The notes: generated by a model not told the origin, from the letters alone. A stretch of DNA of 64,000 bases from Cohnella sp. OV330 (GCF_900112065.1 NZ_FOKE01000005.1:186001-250000); one strand, 5' to 3'. Counted from the first letter of the stretch, positions 26,400 through 35,709 are shown. Program-made: numbers and translations.

Positions 26400-27373
26400 G
26401 CCCGCTCCTCCTTTATATTCGTATCGGAACGACTTCCCGGGCGCCTCCGGCATCGCTTAGCGGACGGGAGTCCTTTGCGCGTCCGGATGGCGACGAACGT
26501 CGCCGCCAGCATCAGCATCGCCAGGACAAGCGGGTTGAACGGCGCATACACCAGCGCAGGCGAGGTTGCCATCGCCCCGGACGTCAGCGCGCATAGCGCG
26601 ATCGCTTGCGCCGCTAGCAGCCCCGGCGACCGCCGGAGCGCCACGATGCCCGCGAGCAGCAGCTCGCTGATGCCCAGCGCGACATTGATCGCCGGCTCGA
26701 TGCCTGGGAACCAGCCGAGCGCGCGCAGCAGGTCCAGTTCGCCTGACGCGGCGGGATACAGCAGCTTCGGCACCAGTCCGGCATAAGCCCAGCAGAGCGA
26801 CAGGACGGCGACGCTGAGCGCGTGCAGCTTGGCGCGCAAAAGGCTCTCCTCCGGCGGCACGCCGCGGTCGAGCCACAGTCGCAGCGCGTCGAAGCTCCAG
26901 GCGGTGGCCCAGCCGAACAGCGGCCTGAACAGCAGCCGGTCGAGCCAGCTTCCCGCGCGGCCGAAGCGCGTGCGATAGTCGAAGCGCGTGACGAACCGCA
27001 CGCCGCCGTCAGGCAGCGGCGAATAGCGCCAATAGCCGCCGCCGCGCCCGATGAGCGAAAGCGGATGGCCCGTGCCGAAGGCGAGGACCGAGGTGCGGAC
27101 GCCGTCCGCCGCGACGTCTGGCGCCCGGGACTTCCCCGTGCCGCGGATCGAGAGCCCGAAGCCGATCCGGGTCAGGTAGAGGAAGTCCTGGTCGTCCTCC
27201 GGCGACGTCTTGGGCAGATAGTCGATCTCGGTAAAGCGCAGATCCCATCGCTCATGAAGCTTGGGCTGCTGCGTGTGCCGCCACAGCGCCTCCATGTCGG
27301 AGGCGACGTCGATCTCGACGTAGATCGGACGCCCTGCGCCCCCCGCTCGCCGACGATCGCGCGGCCCGCTCAT
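26396..27373 (-). CDS. SRPBCC-like plus DoxX-like membrane protein
   Basis: 325 residues in two parts. Residues 14-170 look like a START/SRPBCC-type domain (IYVEIDVASDMEALWRHTQQP through RFVTRFDYRTRFG), and residues 190-305 form four membrane helices of the DoxX-like type. The C-terminal tail is very basic. The start ATG 27373 overlaps the DCC gene stop and the gene stop overlaps the DUF4166 start, both as ATGA, so all three are translationally coupled. It resembles B. subtilis YndG in the DoxX half and in pairing with DUF4166. Function is not established; a redox or membrane-lipid role is speculation from the DCC neighbour. Confidence 0.75.
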   Translation of the reverse strand: MSGPRDRRRAGGAGRPIYVEIDVASDMEALWRHTQQPKLHERWDLRFTEIDYLPKTSPEDDQDFLYLTRIGFGLSIRGTGKSRAPDVAADGVRTSVLAFGTGHPLSLIGRGGGYWRYSPLPDGGVRFVTRFDYRTRFGRAGSWLDRLLFRPLFGWATAWSFDALRLWLDRGVPPEESLLRAKLHALSVAVLSLCWAYAGLVPKLLYPAASGELDLLRALGWFPGIEPAINVALGISELLLAGIVALRRSPGLLAAQAIALCALTSGAMATSPALVYAPFNPLVLAMLMLAATFVAIRTRKGLPSAKRCRRRPGSRSDTNIKEERA

Positions 27374-28005
27374 CGAAGCCCGCCTTGCCGCTCCGCGACA
27401 TCCGTCGCAGGGGCTTCTTCGCCGCACCCGGCCGGCCCCGCAATGCCCGCGTCGATTACGGCGGCAACAGCGGCGGCGGCGTCTTGCGCGCTCCAGCCGC
27501 CGCCGGCCAGCAGTCTCCGCCGCAGCCGCTCGTCCGGCAGGGCCGGGCAACGCCCGCCCATGCGACCCGCCAGACGATGCCTTCGCGCGGCGATCGCATC
27601 GTAGACGGCGTCCCGCAGCCGCGCAGGCACGAGCCGCAGCGCCGCGGCGACGGCCGGCCAAGGCGCGTCCAGCGCGGCGAGCGCGCGGATCGCGGCCGCC
27701 GACCGCGTCCACGACGCCGAGCCGCGGACGAGCACGAAGCTGCCGCCGGCGGGCAGCGCCAGACCGAGCCGCGCCGTCAGCTCCCGCCCGACGGCGGAAT
27801 CCAGCGCCGCGAAGCGCAGCCGCTCCGCCCGGTCCCGCTTCGCCGCGAAGCGGGCGATGCCCCTGCACATCGCGCATTCTCCGTCCACCAGCAGCACTAC
27901 CGTATCCGCCTCGCCTTCCCGCATGCCGCTCTCCGGCGAGCGCCGACTTGCCGCCGGCACTCGGACGCCAGCGCCCTTTTTCCCCATATCCACGTATCGT
28001 CCCAT
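27370..28005 (-). CDS. DCC (DUF393) family thiol-disulfide-type protein
   Basis: 211 residues. The family motif is present as VDGECAMCRGIARFAAKRD (about residues 41-59), giving a CxxC pair in a thioredoxin-like fold. The C-terminal region is Ala/Arg-rich and longer than in minimal DCC proteins, with an extra CPALPDERL segment. ATG 28005 has GGAGG about 9 nt upstream. It is the first gene of the coupled three-gene operon. A redox role is inferred from the motif; no substrate is known. Confidence 0.82.
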   Translation of the reverse strand: MGRYVDMGKKGAGVRVPAASRRSPESGMREGEADTVVLLVDGECAMCRGIARFAAKRDRAERLRFAALDSAVGRELTARLGLALPAGGSFVLVRGSASWTRSAAAIRALAALDAPWPAVAAALRLVPARLRDAVYDAIAARRHRLAGRMGGRCPALPDERLRRRLLAGGGWSAQDAAAAVAAVIDAGIAGPAGCGEEAPATDVAERQGGLR

Positions 28006-28098
28006 CTTGCGCCGCCTCCTTCATGTCCCCATTGTAGAGGCCGGCGGCGGATCGCGGCAGTTCCAACTTCCGTAGGACGGCAGACGCGCGGGGGACTA

Positions 28099-28134
28099 TA
28101 AAAAATAGGCCCCCGGCGAATCGCCGGAAGCCTA
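28099..28134 (-). terminator. Rho-independent terminator of GNAT gene
   Basis: On the minus strand TAGGC-TT-CCGGCG, loop ATT, CGCCGG-GG-GCCTA, then UUUUUUAU. It separates the GNAT gene from the DCC operon. Confidence 0.88.
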
Positions 28135-28148
28135 TGAATCGGGAAGTC

Positions 28149-28604
28149 CTATAAGGTCATCGTCATGTACACGCTGTACGGGTCTTCTTCGTAGTCCCCA
28201 AACGGTCCGCAATAGCCGAAGCCGAACTTCTCGTACAGCTTGCGCGCGGGAATGAACGAGTCCGGCGAACCGGTCTCCAGGCTCAGCCGCTCGAAGCCCC
28301 GGCGTCTCGCCTCCGCCACGATGTGGGCGAGCACGCCCGCCGCCACGCCTTTGCGCAGATGCGCCGCCGCCGTCCGCATGGACTTCAGCTCCCCGTGCCC
28401 CCCGCCGAGGTCCTTCAGCGCTCCGCAGCCCATCAGTTCCTTGCCGTCCCAAGCGCTCCAGAACGTGATCTCCGGCCGCTTAAGCCCCTCGAGATCGAGC
28501 GCGTGAACGCTCTCCGGCGGCGTATCCTCCGCCATGCCCCGCAGATGCTCCTCCAGCAAGGCCGCCACCTCCGGACCGGAAAGGTCGTCTACGATAATTT
28601 CCAT
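28149..28604 (-). CDS. GNAT-family N-acetyltransferase
   Basis: 151 residues. GNAT landmarks: LMGCGALKDLGGGHGELKSM as beta4 region, AHLRKGVAAGVLAHIV as the acetyl-CoA loop, and KLYEKFGFGYCGPFGDY near the end. The arrangement resembles PhnO/ElaA-type small acetyltransferases. ATG 28604 is preferred to GTG 28613 because AGAGGAG then sits 8 nt upstream. The gene starts 39 bp after the LuxR-type regulator stop, so it may belong to that transcript. Confidence 0.88.
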   Translation of the reverse strand: MEIIVDDLSGPEVAALLEEHLRGMAEDTPPESVHALDLEGLKRPEITFWSAWDGKELMGCGALKDLGGGHGELKSMRTAAAHLRKGVAAGVLAHIVAEARRRGFERLSLETGSPDSFIPARKLYEKFGFGYCGPFGDYEEDPYSVYMTMTL

Positions 28605-28643
28605 CTCTCTCACTCCTCTGCCTATATCCCGATGTCTCGGTTT

Positions 28644-29288
28644 CTATTTTCGCTCGATGTCGCGATGATTGTCCAGACCGCCCTTGCGAACCTTGTCGAC
28701 CGCTTCGCGACCGCTGCGCACGCCGAGCTTTTTGAGAATTTTGTTCACCTGGTTTTTGAGCGTGCTCTCGGACTTGTACAGCTTGCGCTCGATCTGCGCG
28801 TGCGTGCAGCCCTCCTCCAGCATCTCGTATACCTCCCGCTCGGCGGCGGTCAGCGGCTGCAGCTGCTCCTCGCGCTTCAACCGCCTTAGCTCCTTCAGCA
28901 GCGCCTCCATCGCCTCGGGATGGTGGTAGACGCCGCGGATCGCCTGGGGGAGCTCCTTGAACCTGGACTTGTCCAAATAATGCAGCGCGCCGGCCGTGAA
29001 GGCATCCGTCATCGTGCGCTCGGACGCATCCGACGTCAGCATGACGATTCTGACCGGACGAAGCTCCGCCAAGGCGAGGGCCGCGTAAATGCCGTCGCGA
29101 CCGGCCTCGGTCAGATGCACGTCCAGCAGCGCCACGTCGAATTCGATCGAAGCGGCCAAGCGCAGCGCCTCCTCCGGCGTCGCGGCCGTGCCGACGACCA
29201 GCAGGTCTTCCTCCCGGTTCAAATAGACGCTCATCGACTTGACCCAATCCGGATCGTCTTCGACGAGCAGCAGGCGAATCGGCGTCAT
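28644..29288 (-). CDS. LuxR/NarL-type response regulator
   Basis: 214 residues. The receiver domain has the acidic pair EDD (residues 10-12), the phosphoacceptor Asp in VALLDVHLTEAGRDG, the Thr/Ser switch in VMLTSD and Lys in YLDKSRF. The C-terminal HTH (LTAAEREVYEMLEEGCTHAQIERKL) binds DNA. The ATG overlaps the kinase stop as ATGA, so kinase and regulator are a coupled pair. The C-terminal tail (GGLDNHRDIERK) extends beyond the usual end. Confidence 0.93.
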   Translation of the reverse strand: MTPIRLLLVEDDPDWVKSMSVYLNREEDLLVVGTAATPEEALRLAASIEFDVALLDVHLTEAGRDGIYAALALAELRPVRIVMLTSDASERTMTDAFTAGALHYLDKSRFKELPQAIRGVYHHPEAMEALLKELRRLKREEQLQPLTAAEREVYEMLEEGCTHAQIERKLYKSESTLKNQVNKILKKLGVRSGREAVDKVRKGGLDNHRDIERK

Positions 29289-30616
29289 GGCCCCGCTCCC
29301 TCCTTCATCTTGCGCGAACGCGGAATCCGCAGCCGAACGACCGTGCCGGCCCCGGGCTTGCTGTCGATCTCCGCGCGCCCGCCGCATTTGCGAAGTACCT
29401 GGTGGACGTAGGACAAGCCCAGTCCGTAATTGCCCTTGCCTTGCTTCGTGCTGTAAAAAGGCTCCCATACCCGGTCGAGCAGCTCGGACGGCATCCCCGC
29501 GCCGTTGTCGCGGACGCTCAGCACGATATCCCTGCGGTCCCTTCGGATCTGCGTCTCCAGCGCGCCGCCGGCTTCCATCGCATCCGCGGCGTTGGCGAGC
29601 ACGTTGCCGATCGCTTCGCGCAAATGGACCGGATCGGCGAAGAGCGGCTCCGTCTCGTCGTAAGCTTCAACCACCGTAACGCCCTGCCGGGCAAATCGCT
29701 CGCGCAGCGGCGCCATCGCTTCCCTCATCAGCGAAGCCGGATCGCAGCGCGCCGGATTCCAAGCAAAATCCCGCGTGCGGCTGTGGATGCGCCCCGCCAT
29801 CTCCATCAGATGCGCCGCCGCCCGCTCGATGACCGCCAACTGCTCATCCGTCCCGGAGCCTTCGGGCGCGCCGCGGAGGTTTTCCACGCTGATCGCAATC
29901 TTGCCGACCTCGTTTTTGATCGTATGGTTGAGCAGGCTTGTCCCCATGCCAGCCGCCTTCATGGCGCCTGCGAGCGAGTCGCTCTCGACGCGTACCTTCA
30001 CCCCGAGCACGCCGTAGACGAAAACGCACAGCAGGGCGATCGCGAACGAATAGACGAAGAAAGCCGAGATGTAGCCGAAAAAATCGAAATCCGGCCAAAT
30101 CGCCTTGGCGACGTGGATGAACGCGACGACCGCGAGCAGCGTCGGTACCGTAATGACGACAGTGATCAGCCGGCCCCTGCGCATCCGCCGGTCGGTCTCC
30201 CGGAGATAGGACGCGATCAGCAGCACGCACGCCGTTAAATAGTAGGGCGCGGCCCAGATCAGCATCAGCGGGTAGTTCGGCTCGAGGTCGCCCCGCAGCA
30301 AGGCGTACCCGAGCATGGCGGCCGGCGGCAGCAGCAGCCAGCCCTTCAGCCGCCGCCGCTTCGTCAAGGCCGCTGTCGCCCCGCCGGCATAGACGAGGCT
30401 GAACACGAGGACGCCGTACGGCGTCACGGTCTGATTGATCATCTGCGCGGTCTCGAACCAAACGTGCGGCAGCGGAGATTGCAGCCAGAGGCGCGCGACG
30501 CCGCCGGTCGCGGCGCTCAGCAGGAAAAAAGCGGCCCAGCGGCCGCTCTCGCTGCGAACGTCGGAAGCGAGCAGCACGACCGCGGCCGCGGAAAGCATGA
30601 GAACGTAGTAGAGCAT
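29285..30616 (-). CDS. Membrane sensor histidine kinase with multi-helix sensor
   Basis: 443 residues. The first about 215 residues hold about seven membrane helices and no large extracellular domain, so the signal is probably sensed in or at the membrane. A non-classical H-box (TSLLNHTIKNEVGKI) gives the phospho-His, and the HATPase has N, G1 and G2 boxes (NVLANAADAME, DNGAGM, YGLGLSYVHQ). ATG 30616 is chosen because AGGAG lies 5-6 nt upstream; the ORF extending to 30697 adds a basic segment without support. Partner of the LuxR-type regulator. Confidence 0.9.
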   Translation of the reverse strand: MLYYVLMLSAAAVVLLASDVRSESGRWAAFFLLSAATGGVARLWLQSPLPHVWFETAQMINQTVTPYGVLVFSLVYAGGATAALTKRRRLKGWLLLPPAAMLGYALLRGDLEPNYPLMLIWAAPYYLTACVLLIASYLRETDRRMRRGRLITVVITVPTLLAVVAFIHVAKAIWPDFDFFGYISAFFVYSFAIALLCVFVYGVLGVKVRVESDSLAGAMKAAGMGTSLLNHTIKNEVGKIAISVENLRGAPEGSGTDEQLAVIERAAAHLMEMAGRIHSRTRDFAWNPARCDPASLMREAMAPLRERFARQGVTVVEAYDETEPLFADPVHLREAIGNVLANAADAMEAGGALETQIRRDRRDIVLSVRDNGAGMPSELLDRVWEPFYSTKQGKGNYGLGLSYVHQVLRKCGGRAEIDSKPGAGTVVRLRIPRSRKMKEGAGP

Positions 30617-30799
30617 GAAATCTCCTAACTCGGCTCTGCGCGCGGTACGTTTTTCGGAACGCAGACGCGCCGCGCGTTCGAGAAATGTCCTGGGCATTCC
30701 GGAGCAGAGCCGTCGGCCCTTCTTTAACCACGATTATACGCGAAGCGCGCCGGTTCCTCTAGTTTCGAAATGAGCTAACGCTTTTGAACTTCCCATCCT

Positions 30800-32347
30800 T
30801 CAAAATCGCTCCGATACGACCTTCGCCTGCGTGAACAACAGCAGATAGTCCCGCCCGCCGGCCTTGGAGTCCGTTCCCGACATATTGAAGCCGCCGAACG
30901 GATGCGTGCCGACGAGCGCGCCGGTGCATTTGCGGTTGAGATACAGGTTGCCGGCGAAAAACTCGCGGCGAGCCAGCTCGAGATGCGCCCGGTCGTTCGA
31001 GATCACCGCGCCCGTCAAGCCGTAGTCGGTGTCGTTCGCGATGCGCAGCGCTTCCTCGAAGGATTCCGCCATCGTGAAGGCGACGACCGGGCCGAAGATC
31101 TCTTCTTGCGAGATCCGCGCCTTCGGGTCGACGTCGGCGAAAATCGTCGGCTCCACGAACCAGCCGCCCGGATCGTGGGTGCCCCCGCCTAGAACGAGCC
31201 GTCCTTCCCGCTTGCCGATCTCGATGTAATCGAGAATTTTGCGGTACGCTTTGTCGTCGACGACTGGTCCGACGTCGGTCGCGCGATCCGCGGGATCGCC
31301 GACGACCAGCTTCCGGGTTCGTTCTACGACTTTATCCAATACCGCTTCATATATATCTTGGTGTACGATCGCGCGCGAGCATGCCGAGCACTTCTGGCCC
31401 GAAAAGCCGAACGCCGCGGCGACGATCGCGTCGGCGGCCTGATCGGCGTCGGCGTCCGCATCGACGACGATCGCGTCCTTGCCCCCCATCTCCAGGACGA
31501 CGCGCTTGATCCACCGTTGTCCCGGCTGCGTCTTGGCCGCGCGCTCGTTGATGCGCAAGCCGACGTCGCGCGAGCCCGTGAAGCTGACGAAGCGCGTCAG
31601 CGGATGATCGACCAGCGCGTCGCCGACCTCCCCGCCCGGGCCGGGAAGGAAGTTCACGACGCCCGGAGGCAGGCCCGCCTGTTCGAGCAGCTCGACGAAC
31701 TTGGCGGCGATGACCGGCGTCGGGCTCGCCGGCTTCAGCACGACCGCGTTGCCGCAGACGATCGCCGCGCTCGTCATGCCCGCGACGATCGCCAGCGGGA
31801 AGTTCCAAGGCGGGATGACGACGCCGACGCCGAGCGGGGCGTAGTAAAGCTGGTTCTCTTCCTCCGCGGAGGGCGTCAACGGCTGTGGCAGGGCGAGGCG
31901 CTGCATCTCCCGCGCGTAAAACTCCATGAAGTCGATCGCCTCCGCGGTGTCGGCGTCCGCCTCGGCGCGCGTTTTGCCGGCCTCCAGCGTCATCCAGGCC
32001 GAAAATTCGTGCTTGCGCCGCCGCAGCATCGCCGCCGCGCGGTACAAGTAGCGGGATCTCTCCTGAGGATCGACCCGCTTCCAGGTCTCGAACGCGGCAG
32101 ACGCTGCGGCGATCGCCCGTTCGGCCAGCTCGAGGTCCGCCTGCGCGACGATGCCTACGACTTGGCCGTGCTTGGCCGGGTTAACCGACGTCGCCTTGCG
32201 CGCCGTATCGATTCGCGCACCGCCGACGACGAGCGGATAGCCCCGGCCGAGCTCGGCTTCGACTAGCCGGAGCGCGGCGTCATAAGCGTGGTTGCCCGGT
32301 TCCGCCTTGAAGTTCGTGAAGGCTTCGTTTTTGAATTCCGTCCTCAT
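30800..32347 (-). CDS. rocA: L-glutamate gamma-semialdehyde dehydrogenase
   Basis: 515 residues, full RocA/PutA-C length. It oxidises glutamate semialdehyde (P5C) to glutamate with NAD+. The catalytic Cys is in [14 protein letters not shown] and the general base Glu in [10 protein letters not shown]; the NAD-binding [11 protein letters not shown] is intact. It is transcribed away from the proline dehydrogenase gene across an 89-bp gap, so both enzymes of proline oxidation sit side by side. A CTGTCTTT-containing spacer makes the ribosome-site distance long (GGAGG 12 nt before ATG). Confidence 0.96.
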   Translation of the reverse strand: MRTEFKNEAFTNFKAEPGNHAYDAALRLVEAELGRGYPLVVGGARIDTARKATSVNPAKHGQVVGIVAQADLELAERAIAAASAAFETWKRVDPQERSRYLYRAAAMLRRRKHEFSAWMTLEAGKTRAEADADTAEAIDFMEFYAREMQRLALPQPLTPSAEEENQLYYAPLGVGVVIPPWNFPLAIVAGMTSAAIVCGNAVVLKPASPTPVIAAKFVELLEQAGLPPGVVNFLPGPGGEVGDALVDHPLTRFVSFTGSRDVGLRINERAAKTQPGQRWIKRVVLEMGGKDAIVVDADADADQAADAIVAAAFGFSGQKCSACSRAIVHQDIYEAVLDKVVERTRKLVVGDPADRATDVGPVVDDKAYRKILDYIEIGKREGRLVLGGGTHDPGGWFVEPTIFADVDPKARISQEEIFGPVVAFTMAESFEEALRIANDTDYGLTGAVISNDRAHLELARREFFAGNLYLNRKCTGALVGTHPFGGFNMSGTDSKAGGRDYLLLFTQAKVVSERF

Positions 32348-32436
32348 CCCTAAAGACAGCCTCCTTCGGGTAACGAATGGTAACAGTCGTTCCTCCTCAA
32401 TCTATGCACGACCGACATGCGAAAGGAGCGTCTCTC

Positions 32437-33360
32437 ATGAATATCGGCTCGACGTTGTACCGCAAAGCGATGACGGCAGTCGCGGGCAACCGCGCGGTGA
32501 AACGGCTGACGCTTCGATACGGCCGCAAGCTGGCTAGCCGCTTCGTCGCCAGCGACCATCTGCAAGGCGCCCTGCGCGAGGTGGCGGCGCTCAATCGCCT
32601 GGGCATAGCGGCTACGCTGGATGCGCTCGGCGAAGGCATCGGCAGCCTGGACGAGGCGCGCGCTTATCGCGACGAATACTTGAAGCTGCTCGACGCGATC
32701 GCGGATTCGGGCGTCCGCGCCAACGTATCGTTGAAGCCCACGCAGATGGGGCTCGCGCTCGACGCCGACGCCTGCTTCCGCAACATTCGCGATATCGTCG
32801 CCCGGGCCCGACAGTACGGCAACTTCGTGCGGATCGATATGGAAAATTCGCCTTACACGCAGGCGACGATCGATATGGCCGTACGGCTTCATCGGGAGGG
32901 GCTGTCCAACGCGGGCACCGTACTGCAGGCGTATCTCAAGCGGACCGAAGGGGATGCGCGGGACTTGATCGATGCAGGCGTTTCATTAAGGCTCGTTAAA
33001 GGGGCATACCGCGAGCCTGCCGCCATCGCTTTTCAGCATAAGGCCGAGATTGTCGCAAGCTTCAAAAGCATCATTCAGTTGCACTTGGACCGGGGCGTCT
33101 ACACGGCGGTCGCGTCGCATGACGATGCGATCGTAAGCTGGGTCAAGGCGTATACGTCGAAGCAGGGAATTCCGAAGGAAAAATTCGAGTTCCAGATGCT
33201 GTACGGACTGCGAATGTCCGAGCAGGCGAGGCTCGCCAAGGAGGGGTATCGCGTACGCTGCTACGTGCCTTACGGCACGATGTGGTATCCCTACTACACG
33301 CGCCGCCTGGCGGAGAAACCGGGGAATTTATGGCTGGTCGCGAAAAATTTGCTGCGATGA
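32437..33360 (+). CDS. Proline dehydrogenase (monofunctional)
   Basis: A 307-residue FAD-dependent TIM-barrel enzyme that oxidises proline to P5C at the membrane. Visible family motifs are SLKPTQMGLALD, RIDMENSPYTQATID, LRLVKGAYREP and EFQMLYGLRMSEQ, with the C-terminal RCYVPYGTMWYPYYTRRLAEKP. ATG 32437 has AAGGAG 8 nt upstream and gives the usual N-terminus; the longer reading from 32377 is not supported. Divergent to rocA, whose product completes the pathway. Orthologues are named putB or fadM in Bacilli. Confidence 0.95.
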   Translation: MNIGSTLYRKAMTAVAGNRAVKRLTLRYGRKLASRFVASDHLQGALREVAALNRLGIAATLDALGEGIGSLDEARAYRDEYLKLLDAIADSGVRANVSLKPTQMGLALDADACFRNIRDIVARARQYGNFVRIDMENSPYTQATIDMAVRLHREGLSNAGTVLQAYLKRTEGDARDLIDAGVSLRLVKGAYREPAAIAFQHKAEIVASFKSIIQLHLDRGVYTAVASHDDAIVSWVKAYTSKQGIPKEKFEFQMLYGLRMSEQARLAKEGYRVRCYVPYGTMWYPYYTRRLAEKPGNLWLVAKNLLR

Positions 33361-33488
33361 AAAGGGGAGGCGACAGGCGATGCGGCTCGCCGGCGCTCGC
33401 ATGGTGCACACTTCTCGTGCACATGGCTGCCGCCACGTCGACTGCGACTCGTTCGCTTGCTTATAACCGCCCGATATCGCAAGGCTAT

Positions 33489-34163
33489 TCAGCCCTCTCT
33501 GAACGCGGTCGGCGTGCAGCCGGTCCGCCTTTTGAACAGCGACGCGAAGTACTTCTGGTTCGGCAGTCCGCACATGGACGCGACGTCGCCGATCTTGAGC
33601 GTCGTCTGGCGAAGCAGGCGCTTGGCCTTCGCGATTCGCTGCTCCGTCACGTAGTCCGTCAGGTTGACGCCCGTTTCCCGCTTGAATAAATCGGATAAGT
33701 ACTTGGGATGCAGATAGACTTCGCCTGCAAGAGACTGCAGCGAGATGTCGCGGTCGAGTTTAAGCGAAACCAGCTCCTTGACCTGCCGGATGAGCAAACG
33801 CGCTTGGCCGGCTCCGCCACGGTCGACGGACGCGCCTTCGCCGCTCTCGTCGCCGTCCCCTTCTGTCCGGGAAGCGATCGCCTCCTGCATCCTTCCTAAC
33901 ATCCGGACCAGCTCCGACCTGACGAACGGCTCGGGCAAACCGTCAAGCGCGCCGAAACGAAGCGTCTTCCCGGCGAACGCGAACGTATCGTAGTCGCCGG
34001 TTACTAAGATCGACAGCGTCAGCTGCTTTCGCGTCGCTTCATGGGCTTCTTCGCCGCTCGCAGCGGCGGCCCGGAAAACGAAAAAGCCCGGCAACGCGGC
34101 TTCGATCAGTTCGCGAAAACCTTGACCGATCCGGAGCTCGTCCTCCGCCAGCAAAAGGTTCAT
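33489..34163 (-). CDS. AraC-type regulator with a truncated receiver domain (YesN remnant-like)
   Basis: 224 residues. The start MNLLLAEDELRIGQGFREL and the later TLRFGALDGLPEP look like the two ends of a YesN-type receiver, but the middle that normally carries the phosphoacceptor Asp (LLTDIRMP context) and the switch Ser is missing. SLSILVTGDYDTFAFAG-like sequence follows directly after EEAHEATRKQL. The C-terminal AraC HTH pair (DISLQSLAGEVYLHPKYLSDLFKRETG through CGLPNQKYFASLFKRRTG) looks intact. It may be a phosphorylation-independent regulator of the nearby glycan genes, or a decaying one. GGGAGG lies upstream of ATG 34163. Confidence 0.8.
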   Translation of the reverse strand: MNLLLAEDELRIGQGFRELIEAALPGFFVFRAAAASGEEAHEATRKQLTLSILVTGDYDTFAFAGKTLRFGALDGLPEPFVRSELVRMLGRMQEAIASRTEGDGDESGEGASVDRGGAGQARLLIRQVKELVSLKLDRDISLQSLAGEVYLHPKYLSDLFKRETGVNLTDYVTEQRIAKAKRLLRQTTLKIGDVASMCGLPNQKYFASLFKRRTGCTPTAFREG

Positions 34164-34299
34164 ACGCCTTCCTCCCTCTTCTTCTAACAGGGAGGGACTC
34201 CGGCCGACGCGCCGTCGCGCTCCCTGCGTCCTATCGATCACCGCGTCGCACGATTCGAGCTTTGGCGCACCGCTTCAGCCATGCGGGCATGCGCCTTGC

Positions 34300-35709
34300 T
34301 TATCGGTCATCGTTTATCTTCTTTTTCAGCCTCAATTCGATCGCCGTCGGCTTCCCCTTCAGTTCGAGCCGCAGGAAGACAAGCTCGCCCAGAATCACCT
34401 TGGCCGCCGCAACTTCCGAACAGGACTCTATTTCATAGCCGCTCAGATCGTCCCAATAGGCGAGACCGAACGGCATCGGCGGCGCATGCCCGATATCGAA
34501 GGTCATGACGATGCGGTCCCCCGTCTTGTCGTAGCCGCGCACGAACACTTGCGGCGGCTGCGCGTCGAACGTATCGTGCACGCCGGTTCTGCCCACATAG
34601 CTGCGCAGGCGGCGCGGCACGCATTCTCCGTCTACGAACGCCAGCTGACATTCCTTGTCGTAGTAAAGAAACGTTTTCGGCCAAGGGCCGGACGCGGTTC
34701 CTCCCAGCGTGACCGTGTATTCGTTCGTCTGCGGCCGTCCGCCGGCATCCCTCGCAAGCATATACGAAGGCGCCGTCTCGGCGTTCTCCCGGCGATACAT
34801 CTCCATCGCCCGGGGCACGGTCGTGAGCGTGACGGAGCTGCTCGCGACATAGGCGAAAAACAGATCGAGCATGCCCGCGCACGCCTCGACATGGTCGGCG
34901 GGAAATACGGCGAACCGATCCGTAAACTCCATCTCATGCGCCTCCTGCTGCTGCAGGAAAAACACCCGATCGTTGTGCGCCGTGTTTTCCAGGTAGACGT
35001 CGAACAGACGCTTCCAATATTCAACGTCCCCAACGTCGCAGAGTCCTGCCCGCAACACGTCGTTCGGATCCGTTGAATAGATGACCGGGCATCCGGAGTG
35101 GAACGTCGCGTTCAAGTCGCGGGCCGTCCATTCGCAGGCTACGACCCGCCCTTTGCCGGGATGCGGCGCTTTGTAGCGGGACGGATCGACGTACCACGAG
35201 CCCCACGGAATGCCGTTGTGCGTAATGCCGTCCCACCATACCTGCTCCCAGCAGTAGCCCCACATGCCGCTAAACTCCAGCTCCTCAAGCGCTTCGATCA
35301 CTTCATTGTAAATTTTGCCGCGCGCCGCGACCTTGGTGCGAACCCAGGGGAACGCTTCCCGCACGATGCGCCAGTCCTCCTCCAGCCGCCGCTTGAACGC
35401 CTCTTTGTCCGCTCCCGTGTCCTCGATAAAAAACGGCGTTTGCAAAATGACGTCGTCCCCGAATTCGTCATGCCACGCGGCGATCCGTTCCCGCAGAACG
35501 GGGACGGACTTGCCGTTGACGATCCAGGTGACCGGGATGCCGTGCTTGTGCGCCAGCTCGGCCGTCCTGTCGATGCCGTCCAGGGCGACGCCGCGCCCCC
35601 ATGACGTATCGTAGTGCGCGGCGTAGCTGACAAACGTGTAGATCAGGTTTCGCGTGTTCAATTGCGTGTTCAATTGCGTCTTCGTTTCCGTGTTCGTTTC
35701 CGTCTTCAC
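34300..35709 (-). CDS. Uncharacterised glycan-enzyme-like protein (deacetylase-type barrel)
   Basis: 469 residues, cytoplasmic, not firmly recognised. The N-terminal half (LIYTFVSYAAHYDTSWGRG, AELAHKHGIPVTWIVNG, then WEQVWWDGITHNGIPWGSWYVDP) has the look of a polysaccharide-deacetylase/GH57-type alpha/beta barrel with conserved Asp, His and Trp. The C-terminal half (about 340-469) is beta-rich and carbohydrate-protein-like. It lies 109 bp after the solute-binding lipoprotein gene on the same strand, so it probably processes the imported sugar. Start is GTG 35709, with GGAGG 8 nt upstream. The first 18 codons are built from 12-bp repeats. No enzyme class is claimed. Confidence 0.72.
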   Translation of the reverse strand: MKTETNTETKTQLNTQLNTRNLIYTFVSYAAHYDTSWGRGVALDGIDRTAELAHKHGIPVTWIVNGKSVPVLRERIAAWHDEFGDDVILQTPFFIEDTGADKEAFKRRLEEDWRIVREAFPWVRTKVAARGKIYNEVIEALEELEFSGMWGYCWEQVWWDGITHNGIPWGSWYVDPSRYKAPHPGKGRVVACEWTARDLNATFHSGCPVIYSTDPNDVLRAGLCDVGDVEYWKRLFDVYLENTAHNDRVFFLQQQEAHEMEFTDRFAVFPADHVEACAGMLDLFFAYVASSSVTLTTVPRAMEMYRRENAETAPSYMLARDAGGRPQTNEYTVTLGGTASGPWPKTFLYYDKECQLAFVDGECVPRRLRSYVGRTGVHDTFDAQPPQVFVRGYDKTGDRIVMTFDIGHAPPMPFGLAYWDDLSGYEIESCSEVAAAKVILGELVFLRLELKGKPTAIELRLKKKINDDR

